Source of the DNA: Pseudomonadota bacterium
GTDB taxonomy: Bacteria; Myxococcota_A; UBA796; SXON01
Assembly (NCBI GenBank): GCA_005776735.1
Contig: SXOM01000167.1
Location: forward strand, 1 to 32,064
Length of the DNA stretch: 32,064 nucleotides
Direction: 5' to 3'
Every line of letters starts with the position of its first letter. Position 1 is the first letter of the stretch. The notes below the pieces were generated by a model, which saw only the letters and a program-made list of their open reading frames with translations, was not told the DNA's origin and searched no databases. The position numbers and the translations under genes are program-made. Below are positions 21,771-30,158 of the stretch, piece after piece.

Positions 21771-21895
21771 GTCTGCCCTGTACTCCCGCTCGCCGCCTCC
21801 GGCATTGTTGCCGCGTGGGACTCCTCCTTCACCATCGCGGCCGTGTGGTCATTACATCGTTCCTACAGGGTGCTGCATGGTCACGACGCTCTCCA
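21696..21895. repeat. Direct repeat, member 2
   Basis: The counterpart of 20,830-21,029. Similarity stops abruptly at 21,895, within the seventh codon of the AbrB-like start, where the 3' part of the alpha/beta hydrolase gene (opposite strand) begins. At the other end it stops at the premature stop codon of the crystallin J1-type fragment. Confidence 0.7.
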
Positions 21896-22829
21896 GGACG
21901 TTCGGCGATACGCGATCCAGGAAGCGGGTGACCGACGAGCGCCACAGCGCGGCGTCTGCGGAGTAGAGGCCGACGTGGCCCGCGCTGGGGAACACGACGA
22001 GCTCAGAGGGTCCCGCCAGCGAGGCACGAATGGACTCGACCTCGGCGAGGTGTGCCCGAGGATCGTCCTCTCCATTGAGGAGCAGGGTCGGCGTATCGAT
22101 GTTCGCCGCGAAGTCGACAGGGTTCATCTCGAAACCGTTGAACCCGAGCTCGACCCCGCCCCAGAAGACCAGCAGCGCCGCTCCGGGTTGCGCGGGGAGG
22201 CCCATCGCCTCGAACCGGTGGCCGACCGTCGTGAGGAGCCGGTCATAGGGGTTCTCGAGGACCAGGGCGTCCGCAGCGGCACCCAGCACCCCGACCGCGC
22301 GCAGCACCGCGGCGCTCCCCATCGACTTGCCGAACAGCACCACACGACCGTCGCCTTGGTGTGCGTTGGCGAGCGCGGCGACGATGTCCGCCTCGGCCCA
22401 GCCGAGCGACGTGGTGTTGCCAGGCGACTCCCCGGATCCCGGGAAGTCCACCATCACCGTTGTCCAGCCCGCGGCGTGGAGCACCGCGGCCTCGTCGAGC
22501 AGGTCCGACTTGGACCCGCCGTATCCGTGGAACAGCAACGCCGTCCCTCGGCCTGACCCCGGAACGGTCCAGGTTGACACCCCAGCCTGTACCGTACTCG
22601 AGGCGACGAGGCCGACATCGACGGGAAGTCGGCTCACGGTCGGTCTCGGCACCACGACGCCGGTGAGGGCCACCGCGATGCGCTCGGTCGCGGAGAGGGC
22701 TTCTGGATTGCCGGTCTTCGCCCCATCCGATGCGAAGTGGGTGAACCGCCAGGCGTGCGCGGCGACGATGACGTTGCCGCATGCGAGGGCGACAGACGCG
22801 GCGAGTACCGCCTGGCGACGACGCGTCAC
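21852..22829 (-). CDS. Membrane-anchored alpha/beta hydrolase
   Basis: A 325-residue protein with an N-terminal membrane anchor (RRRQAVLAASVALACGNVIV) and an alpha/beta-hydrolase fold: oxyanion strand LLFHGYGGSKSDLL, nucleophile elbow FGKSMGSAA (Ser169), acid NGEDDP (Asp255 or Asp256) and base SAGHVGLY (His285). Similar to COG1073-type esterases/peptidases; substrate unknown. Start GTG 22,827-22,829 is chosen because the membrane helix follows at once. The last about 12 residues (after VSPNV, LESVVTMQHPVGTM) are encoded by the antisense of the broken AbrB-like start and its leader, so the native end was probably replaced. The 94-bp gap to the SGNH gene holds nothing evident. Confidence 0.85.
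   Translation of the reverse strand: MTRRRQAVLAASVALACGNVIVAAHAWRFTHFASDGAKTGNPEALSATERIAVALTGVVVPRPTVSRLPVDVGLVASSTVQAGVSTWTVPGSGRGTALLFHGYGGSKSDLLDEAAVLHAAGWTTVMVDFPGSGESPGNTTSLGWAEADIVAALANAHQGDGRVVLFGKSMGSAAVLRAVGVLGAAADALVLENPYDRLLTTVGHRFEAMGLPAQPGAALLVFWGGVELGFNGFEMNPVDFAANIDTPTLLLNGEDDPRAHLAEVESIRASLAGPSELVVFPSAGHVGLYSADAALWRSSVTRFLDRVSPNVLESVVTMQHPVGTM
21877..21966 (+). pseudogene. Truncated second AbrB-like antitoxin start
   Basis: The ATG and next five codons (Met-Val-Thr-Thr-Leu-Ser) match the antitoxin gene at 21,011, as does the upstream region. After 21,895 the frame continues for 23 unrelated codons that are the antisense of the hydrolase gene. No toxin gene follows. This is the broken end of a former AbrB-like/Doc operon. 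Confidence 0.55.
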
Positions 22830-22923
22830 AGCAATCCGCCTGCGCGAGCCAAGAGCCTGGCCGGGTCGAGGTCGGGTCGGTTGATCCTGCTTTCCGCGTG
22901 CGCCACCCGCCCGCGACGCCCGA

Positions 22924-23955
22924 TCACGGGGCCACCCGGGTGTTGGTGGCGTCGATCTCGGCCTGGAACGCCGCGGCGACCCAGGCGTGCCCGCGTTCGT
23001 TGAGGTGCACCGCGTCGTTGGAGTCCCGTCGCAGCGCGACCGGGTCGGCGGGCCGCGGGACCATGGCGACGTCGAGCCCCGCCTCGCGGGCGATCCCGGC
23101 CAGCTCGACGGGGCGCATCCACGCCGCCTCCAGCCGCGGCACCATGCGCGTGATCGGCCGCAGTTCGGCGAGTCGCCGGAGCGCCGGAACGGCCCGGCGA
23201 ACCTCCGTCGGCGCGGCCGGGAGCGTGGCGCTCCGGCCCGTGCGCAGCGCGAGCTGCCAGCTCGTGAAGCGCCAGGCCTCGGAGTGGGAGAAAAGCCACG
23301 GCCAGTGCGCGTCCTTCCAGACCGTGAACTGGGTGGGTGGGGAGGCCAGCGCCCAGCGCCCTTGCACCCGCGTGGCGCGCCGCGGCGTGACGTCGCCGAG
23401 GTCGTTGCCGCAGAGGAGGAGCAGGGTTCGCTCGGGACGCAGCCGGTCGCCGAGCGCCTCGATGAGCGCCACCAGGTCGCTCGGGTGGTACCCCACCTCC
23501 GCCAGCACACACACGGGTGGGCCCCCGGTCCGGATCGCCAGCGGCCAGGCGTTGGCGAAGTCGGTGGTGCGGCCACCGGCGGTGGTCTGCGTGGTGGTGC
23601 TGTCGCCGAGCGCGAGCCAGTGGGGCCGGGTCAGGTCGCAGGTCCCCCACCGGCTCGTGAACCCCGTCGGGGTCAGGGTGAATCCGCGTGGGACGTAGTC
23701 CACAGCGCTGAGATCGACGCCGTGGGCCGAGCGTGGCACCGTGTCGGTACCGGGCATCCCGGTGTTGAGTCCCTGCCACAGATCGAGGTGCTCCCGCCGC
23801 GCCCAGTGCTCGATTGCGCCGAGCGTTCCGACGAGGACCACCGCCGCCGCGCCGAGCAGGCGGCGCCTACGCAACGGAGCCCCCGCGCCCGCGTTGGGCG
23901 TCGCGCCGCGGTGGCTCGCAGGGAAGGCGCAGGGGAGCTCCGACGTGCAGGGCAT
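22924..23955 (-). CDS. SGNH/GDSL-type hydrolase, membrane anchored
   Basis: A 343-residue protein. The N-terminal membrane helix (about 33-48, LLGAAAVVLVGTLGAIEHW) is preceded by an Arg-rich stretch (inside-positive). The SGNH blocks are visible: block I LALGDSTTTQ (Ser119), block III LLCGNDLGD (Asn) and block V NDAVHLNERGH (Asp314, His317). Such proteins remove acyl groups from lipids or polysaccharides outside the membrane. The first ATG (23,953-23,955) gives a 30-residue Pro/Ala-rich lead-in; a later start is possible. The same-strand hydrolase follows after 94 bp. Confidence 0.85.
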   Translation of the reverse strand: MPCTSELPCAFPASHRGATPNAGAGAPLRRRRLLGAAAVVLVGTLGAIEHWARREHLDLWQGLNTGMPGTDTVPRSAHGVDLSAVDYVPRGFTLTPTGFTSRWGTCDLTRPHWLALGDSTTTQTTAGGRTTDFANAWPLAIRTGGPPVCVLAEVGYHPSDLVALIEALGDRLRPERTLLLLCGNDLGDVTPRRATRVQGRWALASPPTQFTVWKDAHWPWLFSHSEAWRFTSWQLALRTGRSATLPAAPTEVRRAVPALRRLAELRPITRMVPRLEAAWMRPVELAGIAREAGLDVAMVPRPADPVALRRDSNDAVHLNERGHAWVAAAFQAEIDATNTRVAP

Positions 23956-24017
23956 CCTACCTCGCGGACGGCGGCTCCGAACGGCGCCGTGGGCCGGCCG
24001 GCGGACTCGGCGCGTGT

Positions 24018-24030
24018 CGGGACGGTCGCG
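24018..24030 (+). repeat. REP-like repeat core, copy 3
   Basis: CGGGACGGTCGCG, the 13-nt core shared with the other intergenic copies, flanked by GGCCGG-rich sequence that can pair across it. It lies in the divergent gap 23,956-24,091, about 30 bp ahead of the -10 of the next gene. The full 45-nt form is not present. Confidence 0.45.
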
Positions 24031-24058
24031 GGCCGGACCCCGAGAGGTGAATCGGTGC

Positions 24059-24064
24059 TATGAT
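24059..24064 (+). promoter_or_regulatory. Candidate -10 (TATGAT) for the Ig-like-repeat lipoprotein
   Basis: TATGAT lies 27 nt before the ATG, giving a predicted leader of about 21 nt that contains GGGA. No -35 resembling TTGACA is seen 16-18 nt upstream. Confidence 0.4.
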
Positions 24065-24091
24065 CGCGGCCTCTCGTCCCGGGACCGCAGC

Positions 24092-26674
24092 ATGCACCGT
24101 CCGTCGTCCAGCCTCCTCCTCGCCCTCCTCGCTGCGTGCTCCGACTCGGGCGTGACGCAGCACAACGTCGACCCGGTCGCCGAGATCACCTCGCACCAGG
24201 ACGGGGACACGGTTTCCGAGGGGTACGCCGTCACCCTCCGCGGCAGCGTCGGCGACGACGACGACGCGCTCGACTCGCTCTCCGTGGCGTGGTTGGTGGC
24301 GGGGGTGCAGGTGTGCGAGGAGGCCACGCCGGACGCGGCCGGTGTGGTGGTCTGTGATCACACGTTCGTGCCGGCGGGTGGCCAGGTGGTCCTCGAGGTC
24401 GCCGACGCACACGGGGGCCGCGGTTCGGACACGCTCTCGCTCGGGGTCACGCCGACCGACGCGCCGACGGCCACCATCACCAGCCCCGTGGCCGACGGGC
24501 GGTACTACGCAGACCAACTCATCACGTTCTCGGCCCTGATCGGCGACGCGGAGGACGCCCCGTCGGCGCTGGTCCTGAGTTGGGAGACCGAAGCGCTCGG
24601 CGAGCTCGGCCTGGACCTGACGGTGGGCGACGACGGCGCGGTCGAGGGCTTCAGTCGGCTCCCGGCCGGAGACCACTGGTTGCGCCTGCACGTCACCGAC
24701 ACCACCGGCAAGGAGACGATCGACAGCGTCTTGTTCACCGTCGGACCGGACAATTCCGCGCCGACGTGCAGCCTGCTCGCGCCGGTGGACGGCGCGGCGG
24801 GTGCGCTCGGAGACGAGCTGCGGCTGGACGGCATGGTGGGCGACGTGGACGTGCCTGTCGACGTGCTGAGCGTGGTGTTCACCTCGAGCCTGGACGGGGC
24901 CCTCGGGGCGCCCACGGTCGACACCGATGGGCGGGTTCGCTTGAGTTGGGACGCCCTCTCGGCGGGCACCCACCTGTTGTCGCTGGAGGTGGTCGACGAC
25001 GTGGGCGCCACGTGTGTCACGAGCGTCTACTACACGGTCGGGACGCCCCCCTCGGTGGTGATCGACGCGCCGCTGGATGGGGAGGTGGTCAATGAGGGGG
25101 ACGAGCTCGACATCGAGGTCACGGTCTCCGACACCGAGAGTGATCCTACTGAACTCACGTTGTCTTGGGCGAGTGACCTCGACGGCGAGCTGGGCACCGA
25201 GGGGGCCGACTTCTCGGGGTACGCCGCGCTCGCCGCCACGTTGTCGGCGGGCGATCACCGCCTGACGGTCACGGCCACCGACCCCGAAGGGCTGTCGGCG
25301 GTGGACGCGGTCTCGGTGACGGTCAACGCCCTCCCGACCGCGCCCACCGTGACGTTGTCGCCCGATCCGGCCGGCACCGACGACGCGCTGACGGCGTCGG
25401 CGACGGGCTCGGTCGACCCCGACAGCTCCGGCACCCTCTCCTACACCTACGATTGGTACGTCGACGGCGTGCTCAGCGGCGCGTCCACCAGCGCCATCCT
25501 GCCCGCGGCCTACACGACCAAGGGCGAGGTCTGGCGGGTTGTCGTCACCCCCAACGATGGGTGGGGCGACGGCGCCCCCGGCGAAGCGAGCCTCACCATC
25601 GGCAACACCGCGCCGACGGTGAGCGTGAGCCTGACCCCCACCACCGCGCGCACCGACGACACGCTCACTGCCGCGCCGGTCACGAGCGACACCGATGGGG
25701 ACGCCGTGAGTGTCACCTATGACTGGTTCGTCGACGGCGTCCTGGTCCGCTCGGGCGCGTCCAGCACGTTGTCGGGCTCCTACTTCGACAAGGGCGAAGA
25801 GGTGGTCGTCGAGGCCGTCGCCGACGACGGGGTGACCACCACCACCGCCGCCTCGGCCGGCGTCGTCATCGCCAACACTCCGCCCGGGGCCCCGACCCTC
25901 GCCATCGATCCCTCGGGGGCCACCGCCGGAGACGACCTGTGGTGCGAAGTGACGGTCCCGAGCGTGGACGCCGACGGCGACACCGTCACCTACTCCATGG
26001 ACTGGTCGGCTGACGGCGTCGCCTACACCGCGCCCACCACCACCACCTGGACCGACGACACCGTCGACGGAACCGATGTCGGCGCCAGCGAGATGTGGAT
26101 GTGTGTCGCGACGCCCCACGACGGCGAGGACGTCGGCACCACCGCCTCGGCCAGCGTCACCACCACCACTTCGTCGTGGTCGGGCACCATCGAGATGCCT
26201 TCGACCTCGACGGTCGACGGGTTCAACCACGGCGAGTGGTCGGCGCTCAATGGCGGCGGGCGTGTCGCCACCCGCATCGATCTCACCGGCGACTGCGTGA
26301 ACCCGCGATTGGCGTTCTACCAGCACAGCTCGGCCGACACCTCGATCACCGGCTCGTTCTACGTCATGAACAGCTCCGGAACGGTCCTGGACTACTCGAC
26401 CTACGCCACCTACTCCGGCTGCAACGACTGTTGGCTCGGCCCCTCCTCCGACCTCTCCCTCACCATGAGCGCAGGAACGGTCTACTACCTCGGCTTCTCC
26501 AACGACTCCGGCGGCGACATGTCGGGCCCCTCCATCTACCTGGACGCCTCCAGTCGCACCGTCGGCATCGCGACATTCAGCGATCCGCGCGCCGACAAGC
26601 CGGCCTCCCCCACCCGCGGCCTCCCGAGCACCACGGTGAGCTGGCAGAATCGGTGGCGCGTGATCTGCAACTGA
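24092..26674 (+). CDS. Lipoprotein with tandem Ig/PKD-like domains
   Basis: An 860-residue lipoprotein (signal SSSLLLALLAAC, Cys about 16). Residues about 30-700 consist of roughly seven consecutive Ig/PKD-like domains with the recurrent pattern 'APTVTITSP...G..V..G......V.D.D.....L..SW.SDLDG.LG': for example AEITSHQDGDTVSEGYAVTL, LSWETEALGELGLDL and LTLSWASDLDGELGTEGADF, then a second type with YDWYVDGVLSG and YDWFVDGVLVRSG. The C-terminal about 160 residues form a separate beta-rich, Cys-containing domain (LTGDCVNPRLAFYQHSS, YSGCNDCWLGPSSDLSL, then RVICN). Role inferred: extended surface stalk or adhesin. The start ATG is fixed by the lipobox. Confidence 0.85.
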   Translation: MHRPSSSLLLALLAACSDSGVTQHNVDPVAEITSHQDGDTVSEGYAVTLRGSVGDDDDALDSLSVAWLVAGVQVCEEATPDAAGVVVCDHTFVPAGGQVVLEVADAHGGRGSDTLSLGVTPTDAPTATITSPVADGRYYADQLITFSALIGDAEDAPSALVLSWETEALGELGLDLTVGDDGAVEGFSRLPAGDHWLRLHVTDTTGKETIDSVLFTVGPDNSAPTCSLLAPVDGAAGALGDELRLDGMVGDVDVPVDVLSVVFTSSLDGALGAPTVDTDGRVRLSWDALSAGTHLLSLEVVDDVGATCVTSVYYTVGTPPSVVIDAPLDGEVVNEGDELDIEVTVSDTESDPTELTLSWASDLDGELGTEGADFSGYAALAATLSAGDHRLTVTATDPEGLSAVDAVSVTVNALPTAPTVTLSPDPAGTDDALTASATGSVDPDSSGTLSYTYDWYVDGVLSGASTSAILPAAYTTKGEVWRVVVTPNDGWGDGAPGEASLTIGNTAPTVSVSLTPTTARTDDTLTAAPVTSDTDGDAVSVTYDWFVDGVLVRSGASSTLSGSYFDKGEEVVVEAVADDGVTTTTAASAGVVIANTPPGAPTLAIDPSGATAGDDLWCEVTVPSVDADGDTVTYSMDWSADGVAYTAPTTTTWTDDTVDGTDVGASEMWMCVATPHDGEDVGTTASASVTTTTSSWSGTIEMPSTSTVDGFNHGEWSALNGGGRVATRIDLTGDCVNPRLAFYQHSSADTSITGSFYVMNSSGTVLDYSTYATYSGCNDCWLGPSSDLSLTMSAGTVYYLGFSNDSGGDMSGPSIYLDASSRTVGIATFSDPRADKPASPTRGLPSTTVSWQNRWRVICN

Positions 26675-26764
26675 CGGGGAGGCGCGCCGCGACCGACCGC
26701 TTCGAGCCGGTTTGGCGTGCGCGCGCCTCGGCGCGGGGGCGACGCTGCGATAACGCCGGGCCCC

Positions 26765-28798
26765 ATGCTCCTGTCGTGCTGGCTCCTGGCCTGTGACTCC
26801 GACGGCTCCCGCGTGGAAGCCGCGCCGGGCGCCGACACCGCCGCCGACACCGCCGCCGACACCGGTGACGTCGCCGCCGACACCGCCGACACCGCCGACA
26901 CCGCCGACACCGGCGATACAAGTGATACATCCGTCGATTCGGATACGGGATCGTCATGGGAGTTGCCTGAGCGTCCCGATCTCGACGCGCCGGCCGCCGA
27001 TGTGTCGTGGCGCTGGGGGGGAGGGGAGGGCTACCCCGACGCGGTGGACCCGACGTGGCCGGTGGTCACTCGGGTCTCCGACCGGGCGAGCCTCGAGGCG
27101 GCGCTCGGCGCGGCGGTCGCGGGCGACGTGGTGTGGGTCGAGGACGGTGTTTCCATCGACCTGACCGGGGCTTCGCTGTGTGTGCCCGCCGGGGTGTGGT
27201 TGGCCGGAGGCCGAGGCCAAGGTGGGGAGGGCGGGGCGCTCTTGTACAGCACCGCGGGCTCCAGCTCGCCGGTGCTGCGCGCGTGTGGGGACGGGGTTCG
27301 CATCACCGGGCTGCGGCTGCGTGGGCCCGACCCGGACACCTGTCCGGCCGAGTGGCCCGACCGGTGCCCCGAGGACGTGGCCGGCGACCCCAACTGTGCG
27401 TACTGCACCAAGACCGCCTACGCGATCGGCACCGACGGTTTCGACGCGCTCGAGGTGGACAACAACGAGCTGAGCGGGTGGACGTACACCGCCGTGGGTG
27501 TCAAGAACGCCGTGGGGGCCGACGTCCACCACAACCACATCCACCACGGGTGGCGTGAGGGCCTGGGCTACGGCGTGGTGTTGTACGGAACCGGCGCCAC
27601 GACGGCGATCATCCGTTGGAATCGGTTCGACGCCATGCGCCACGCCGTCGCCGGGCAGGGCTACGCGACCGAAGACTACGAAGCGCGCGACAACCTCGTC
27701 GGGACCGAGTCGATCGGCCACGTCTTCGACATGCACGGCCAGGACGAAGCGACCGGCGACGGGAGCAGCGCCGCGGGCGGGGACCTCCGCGTGCATGGAA
27801 ACGTGGTGCTCGTGCCCGACCAATACTCGTTCGTCGTGCGCGGACGCCCCGACACCGGTGCGTGGTTCTACGACAACTGCGTGGCGCCGGCGAAGGCTTC
27901 CGCCTACGACCAGCGCTATTTCACCGGCAACTTCTGGGTGGACCAGGCCCCCGACGGCAGCGCGGCGCCCAACGCCTATGGGCAGGGTGCGTCGGACTGC
28001 GGGACGGTGCGCTGGTGTGTCGCCGATCGGGCCAGCGGCCCCTACGCCTACGGGAGCGCGAGCGGAACCGACGTCTCGGGTCTCCGGGTCGGGGACTTCG
28101 ATGGCGACGGGCAGGACGACGTCTTCTCGACCACCGGGAGCCAGTGGCGGTGGGCCAACCCCCACGGGGGCAGCTGGGCCGCGCTGGCGACCTCCGGCGA
28201 CGCGCTCGACGACCTCGGCCTCGCCGACCTCGACGGCGACGGCGTCACCGACGTGTTCATCGCGACGGGCGCGGCGTGGCGGTGGTCACGCAGCGGGACC
28301 GGCTCCTGGTCGACGTTGCGATCCTCCACCCTCGGACTCGACGACGTACGCTTCGGGGACTTCGACGGCGACGGGGCCACGGACGTCTTCACCAGCGAGG
28401 GTGGCCGGTGGTACGCCTATCCTTCGGGCTCCGGGGCGGCGGTGGCGCTGGCCTCGTCCGGGGTGGACATCGCGGCGCTCCAGCTCGGCGACTTCGACGG
28501 AGACGGCGTCGCCGACGTGTTCTACGCCGACGGGACCGAGTGGCGCTGGTCGCGGTCGGGCACCTCGAGCTGGGCCACGCTTGCGTTGGCCTCCACCACC
28601 TCGGTGCGGCTCGCCGACGTCGACGGCGATGGGCGTACGGATGTCTTGGGGGTGTCGGGACACACGTTGCGTTGGTCGCGCAGCGGCGCGACGAGCTGGG
28701 CCGACCTCCGCCACCAGTCCGAGGGGCTCGACGACGTGCTCCTTGGCGACTTCGACGGGGACGCCGCGGACGACCTGCTCGTCGGTGGGTGCCTGTAG
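26765..28798 (+). CDS. Lipoprotein with parallel beta-helix and VCBS/FG-GAP repeats
   Basis: A 677-residue predicted lipoprotein. The signal MLLSCWLLAC is only 10 residues without an upstream charge; an in-frame GTG at 26,717 would add an Arg-containing lead-in (VRAPRRGGDAAITPG). A low-complexity linker of repeating Ala-Asp-Thr (about 23-60) is followed by a right-handed beta-helix/pectate-lyase-like domain (about 75-410: VVTRVSDRASLEAALGAAVA, GVWLAGGRGQGGEGG, DVHHNHIHHGWREGLGYGVV, VFDMHGQDEATGDG). From about 435, about six VCBS/FG-GAP repeats of roughly 47 residues carry DFDGDGxxDVF and WRWSRSG motifs. Possible carbohydrate lyase or surface-binding role; catalytic residues are not clear. Confidence 0.82.
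   Translation: MLLSCWLLACDSDGSRVEAAPGADTAADTAADTGDVAADTADTADTADTGDTSDTSVDSDTGSSWELPERPDLDAPAADVSWRWGGGEGYPDAVDPTWPVVTRVSDRASLEAALGAAVAGDVVWVEDGVSIDLTGASLCVPAGVWLAGGRGQGGEGGALLYSTAGSSSPVLRACGDGVRITGLRLRGPDPDTCPAEWPDRCPEDVAGDPNCAYCTKTAYAIGTDGFDALEVDNNELSGWTYTAVGVKNAVGADVHHNHIHHGWREGLGYGVVLYGTGATTAIIRWNRFDAMRHAVAGQGYATEDYEARDNLVGTESIGHVFDMHGQDEATGDGSSAAGGDLRVHGNVVLVPDQYSFVVRGRPDTGAWFYDNCVAPAKASAYDQRYFTGNFWVDQAPDGSAAPNAYGQGASDCGTVRWCVADRASGPYAYGSASGTDVSGLRVGDFDGDGQDDVFSTTGSQWRWANPHGGSWAALATSGDALDDLGLADLDGDGVTDVFIATGAAWRWSRSGTGSWSTLRSSTLGLDDVRFGDFDGDGATDVFTSEGGRWYAYPSGSGAAVALASSGVDIAALQLGDFDGDGVADVFYADGTEWRWSRSGTSSWATLALASTTSVRLADVDGDGRTDVLGVSGHTLRWSRSGATSWADLRHQSEGLDDVLLGDFDGDAADDLLVGGCL
26831..26913 (+). 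repeat. 9-bp coding tandem repeat (GCCGACACC type)
   Basis: About nine imperfect units of GCCGACACC encode the Ala-Asp-Thr linker just after the lipidated Cys of the gene at 26,765. The same unit recurs in shorter form at about 28,857-28,902 in the next lipoprotein. Such arrays can gain or lose units, changing spacer length in frame. Confidence 0.7.
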
Positions 28799-28813
28799 GG
28801 TTAGCTCGGCGCC

Positions 28814-29407
28814 ATGATGTTCCTGTTCTTCGCCTGCGCGACGTCTCCCACTGATTCTGCCGACACGGCCGACACGAGCTCCGACACGGCCGACACCGGG
28901 GCCACAAGCGCCGCCGAGGGGGTCTGGCTCACGCCGGGGCCCGAGTTCAGCGCGTCCTGGGTCGGGGCGCAGGCGCTCACGGCGTGCACCGCCGCGTGGC
29001 AGGCCGACGCGCACCTCGCCGCGGTGTGGATCAACTTCATCTACACCGGGTACGCCGTGGCCTTTTCCGAGTCCGCGCCGGACGAGGTGTGCGAGTTCCG
29101 CGTCGACGACGCGGGGACGGGGGTGGCGTCGATCACGCCCGCCGCGCAGTACGCGCCCGGGTGGACGTGGACGGCGAGCGACCACATCGGGGGGTGGCAA
29201 TACGACAGTCCCGAGGCGGCGGCCGATCTGGGACACGACGAAGCGTCGTTCTACTTCTCGGTCAACCCGGCCCAGCACCGCGCCCAGACGGGGTGGCAGT
29301 CCACCCTGGAGGGCTACGCCGACAACGTCCCGGTGGTGCTCGTCGGCGCCGGCGTGAGCAGCCTGGACGGCCTGTTCGACGGACGGACGGGGGCGGGGAT
29401 CGAGTAG
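28814..29407 (+). CDS. Small lipoprotein with Asp-Thr-Ala linker
   Basis: A 197-residue predicted lipoprotein of unknown function. The signal MMFLFFAC is just eight residues long; an in-frame TAG 12 nt upstream rules out an earlier start. A linker SADTADTSSDTADTG resembles that of the preceding gene. The mature domain (about 35-197) has two further Cys (TACTAAW and DEVCEF) that may pair, and a beta-rich pattern ending VPVVLVGAGVSSLDGLFDGR. It starts 15 bp after the stop of the preceding lipoprotein and could be in its operon. Confidence 0.72.
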   Translation: MMFLFFACATSPTDSADTADTSSDTADTGATSAAEGVWLTPGPEFSASWVGAQALTACTAAWQADAHLAAVWINFIYTGYAVAFSESAPDEVCEFRVDDAGTGVASITPAAQYAPGWTWTASDHIGGWQYDSPEAAADLGHDEASFYFSVNPAQHRAQTGWQSTLEGYADNVPVVLVGAGVSSLDGLFDGRTGAGIE

Positions 29408-29419
29408 GGGGGGGGGGGC

Positions 29420-30109
29420 GTGCGGATCGGGACGTGGAACCTCGAAGGGCGATGGGACCCCCGGCACCGTGATCTTCTGGAGAGGTCGGACTGCGACGTC
29501 TGGCTGCTCACCGAGGTGCGCGAGGACGTCGCGCTCGTCGGGTACGTCGGGCACTTCAGCGCGGCCTCGGCCCCCGGGAGGGCGGTACGCTACGCGGCGG
29601 TCTTGACCCGGGGGGCGGCCGAGCCTGTGGCGAACCTGCACGGCGCGAGCGCGGCCGTCCGGGTCGGTGGGGTGGTGTACTGCAGCTCGGTCCTTCCGTG
29701 GCGCGCGTGTGGGGCGCAGGCGCCGTGGTGCGGCGCCAACCACGCGGAGCGAACGGCGGCTGCGGTCGATGCGCTGATGGCCGCCCTGCCCGACGACCCG
29801 CTGGTGTGGGGCGGGGACTGGAACCATGCGCTCGGGGGGCGCGAGTACGCCGGGAGTGCCGCAGGTCGGGCCCGAATCCTGGAGGCCGTGGAACGTCGAG
29901 GGTTGTGGGTGCCCACCCGAGCGCTCCCCCACCGCATCGAGGGGCTCGTGAGCATCGACCACATCGCCTTGCCGCAGGGGGTGTCCGCGACGGCCCACGC
30001 GGTGTCGGCGGTGGTCGACGGCGTGGCCTTGTCCGACCACGATCTGTACCTGGTGGAGGGTGTCGAATTGGAGCTCGCGCACCGGTCGCCCGCGGGGGGA
30101 GGGGAGTAG
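29420..30109 (+). CDS. Endonuclease/exonuclease/phosphatase-fold protein
   Basis: A 229-residue member of the EEP superfamily (DNase I/APE1 fold). Motifs: metal Asn/Glu in RIGTWNLEGRW and WLLTEV, catalytic GGDWNHALGG (Asp and Asn), SIDHIALP and the final LSDHDLYLVE (Asp-His). These are the expected order and spacing, so it is probably an active Mg2+-dependent phosphodiesterase; whether its substrate is DNA, RNA or a phosphoester is not clear. There is no signal peptide, so it is cytosolic. Start GTG 29,420 comes right after a run of 12 G (29,407-29,418) that includes the last base of the preceding stop codon. Confidence 0.87.
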   Translation: MRIGTWNLEGRWDPRHRDLLERSDCDVWLLTEVREDVALVGYVGHFSAASAPGRAVRYAAVLTRGAAEPVANLHGASAAVRVGGVVYCSSVLPWRACGAQAPWCGANHAERTAAAVDALMAALPDDPLVWGGDWNHALGGREYAGSAAGRARILEAVERRGLWVPTRALPHRIEGLVSIDHIALPQGVSATAHAVSAVVDGVALSDHDLYLVEGVELELAHRSPAGGGE

Positions 30110-30158
30110 GCGGCCGGCGGAAAACGCGCGCGTCGAGAACGGTTTGGGGCGACCGCGG

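Noticed and set aside
18082..22000. Duplicate of the tRNA-Gln 3' end as an attachment site
   Set aside because: No second copy of TTCGAATCCTTCCGCCCCA or a clear part of it was found by eye in the window.
26831..26913. Regular repeats resembling a CRISPR array
   Set aside because: Units are 9 bp, contiguous and in frame within a lipoprotein linker; no spacers and no cas genes.
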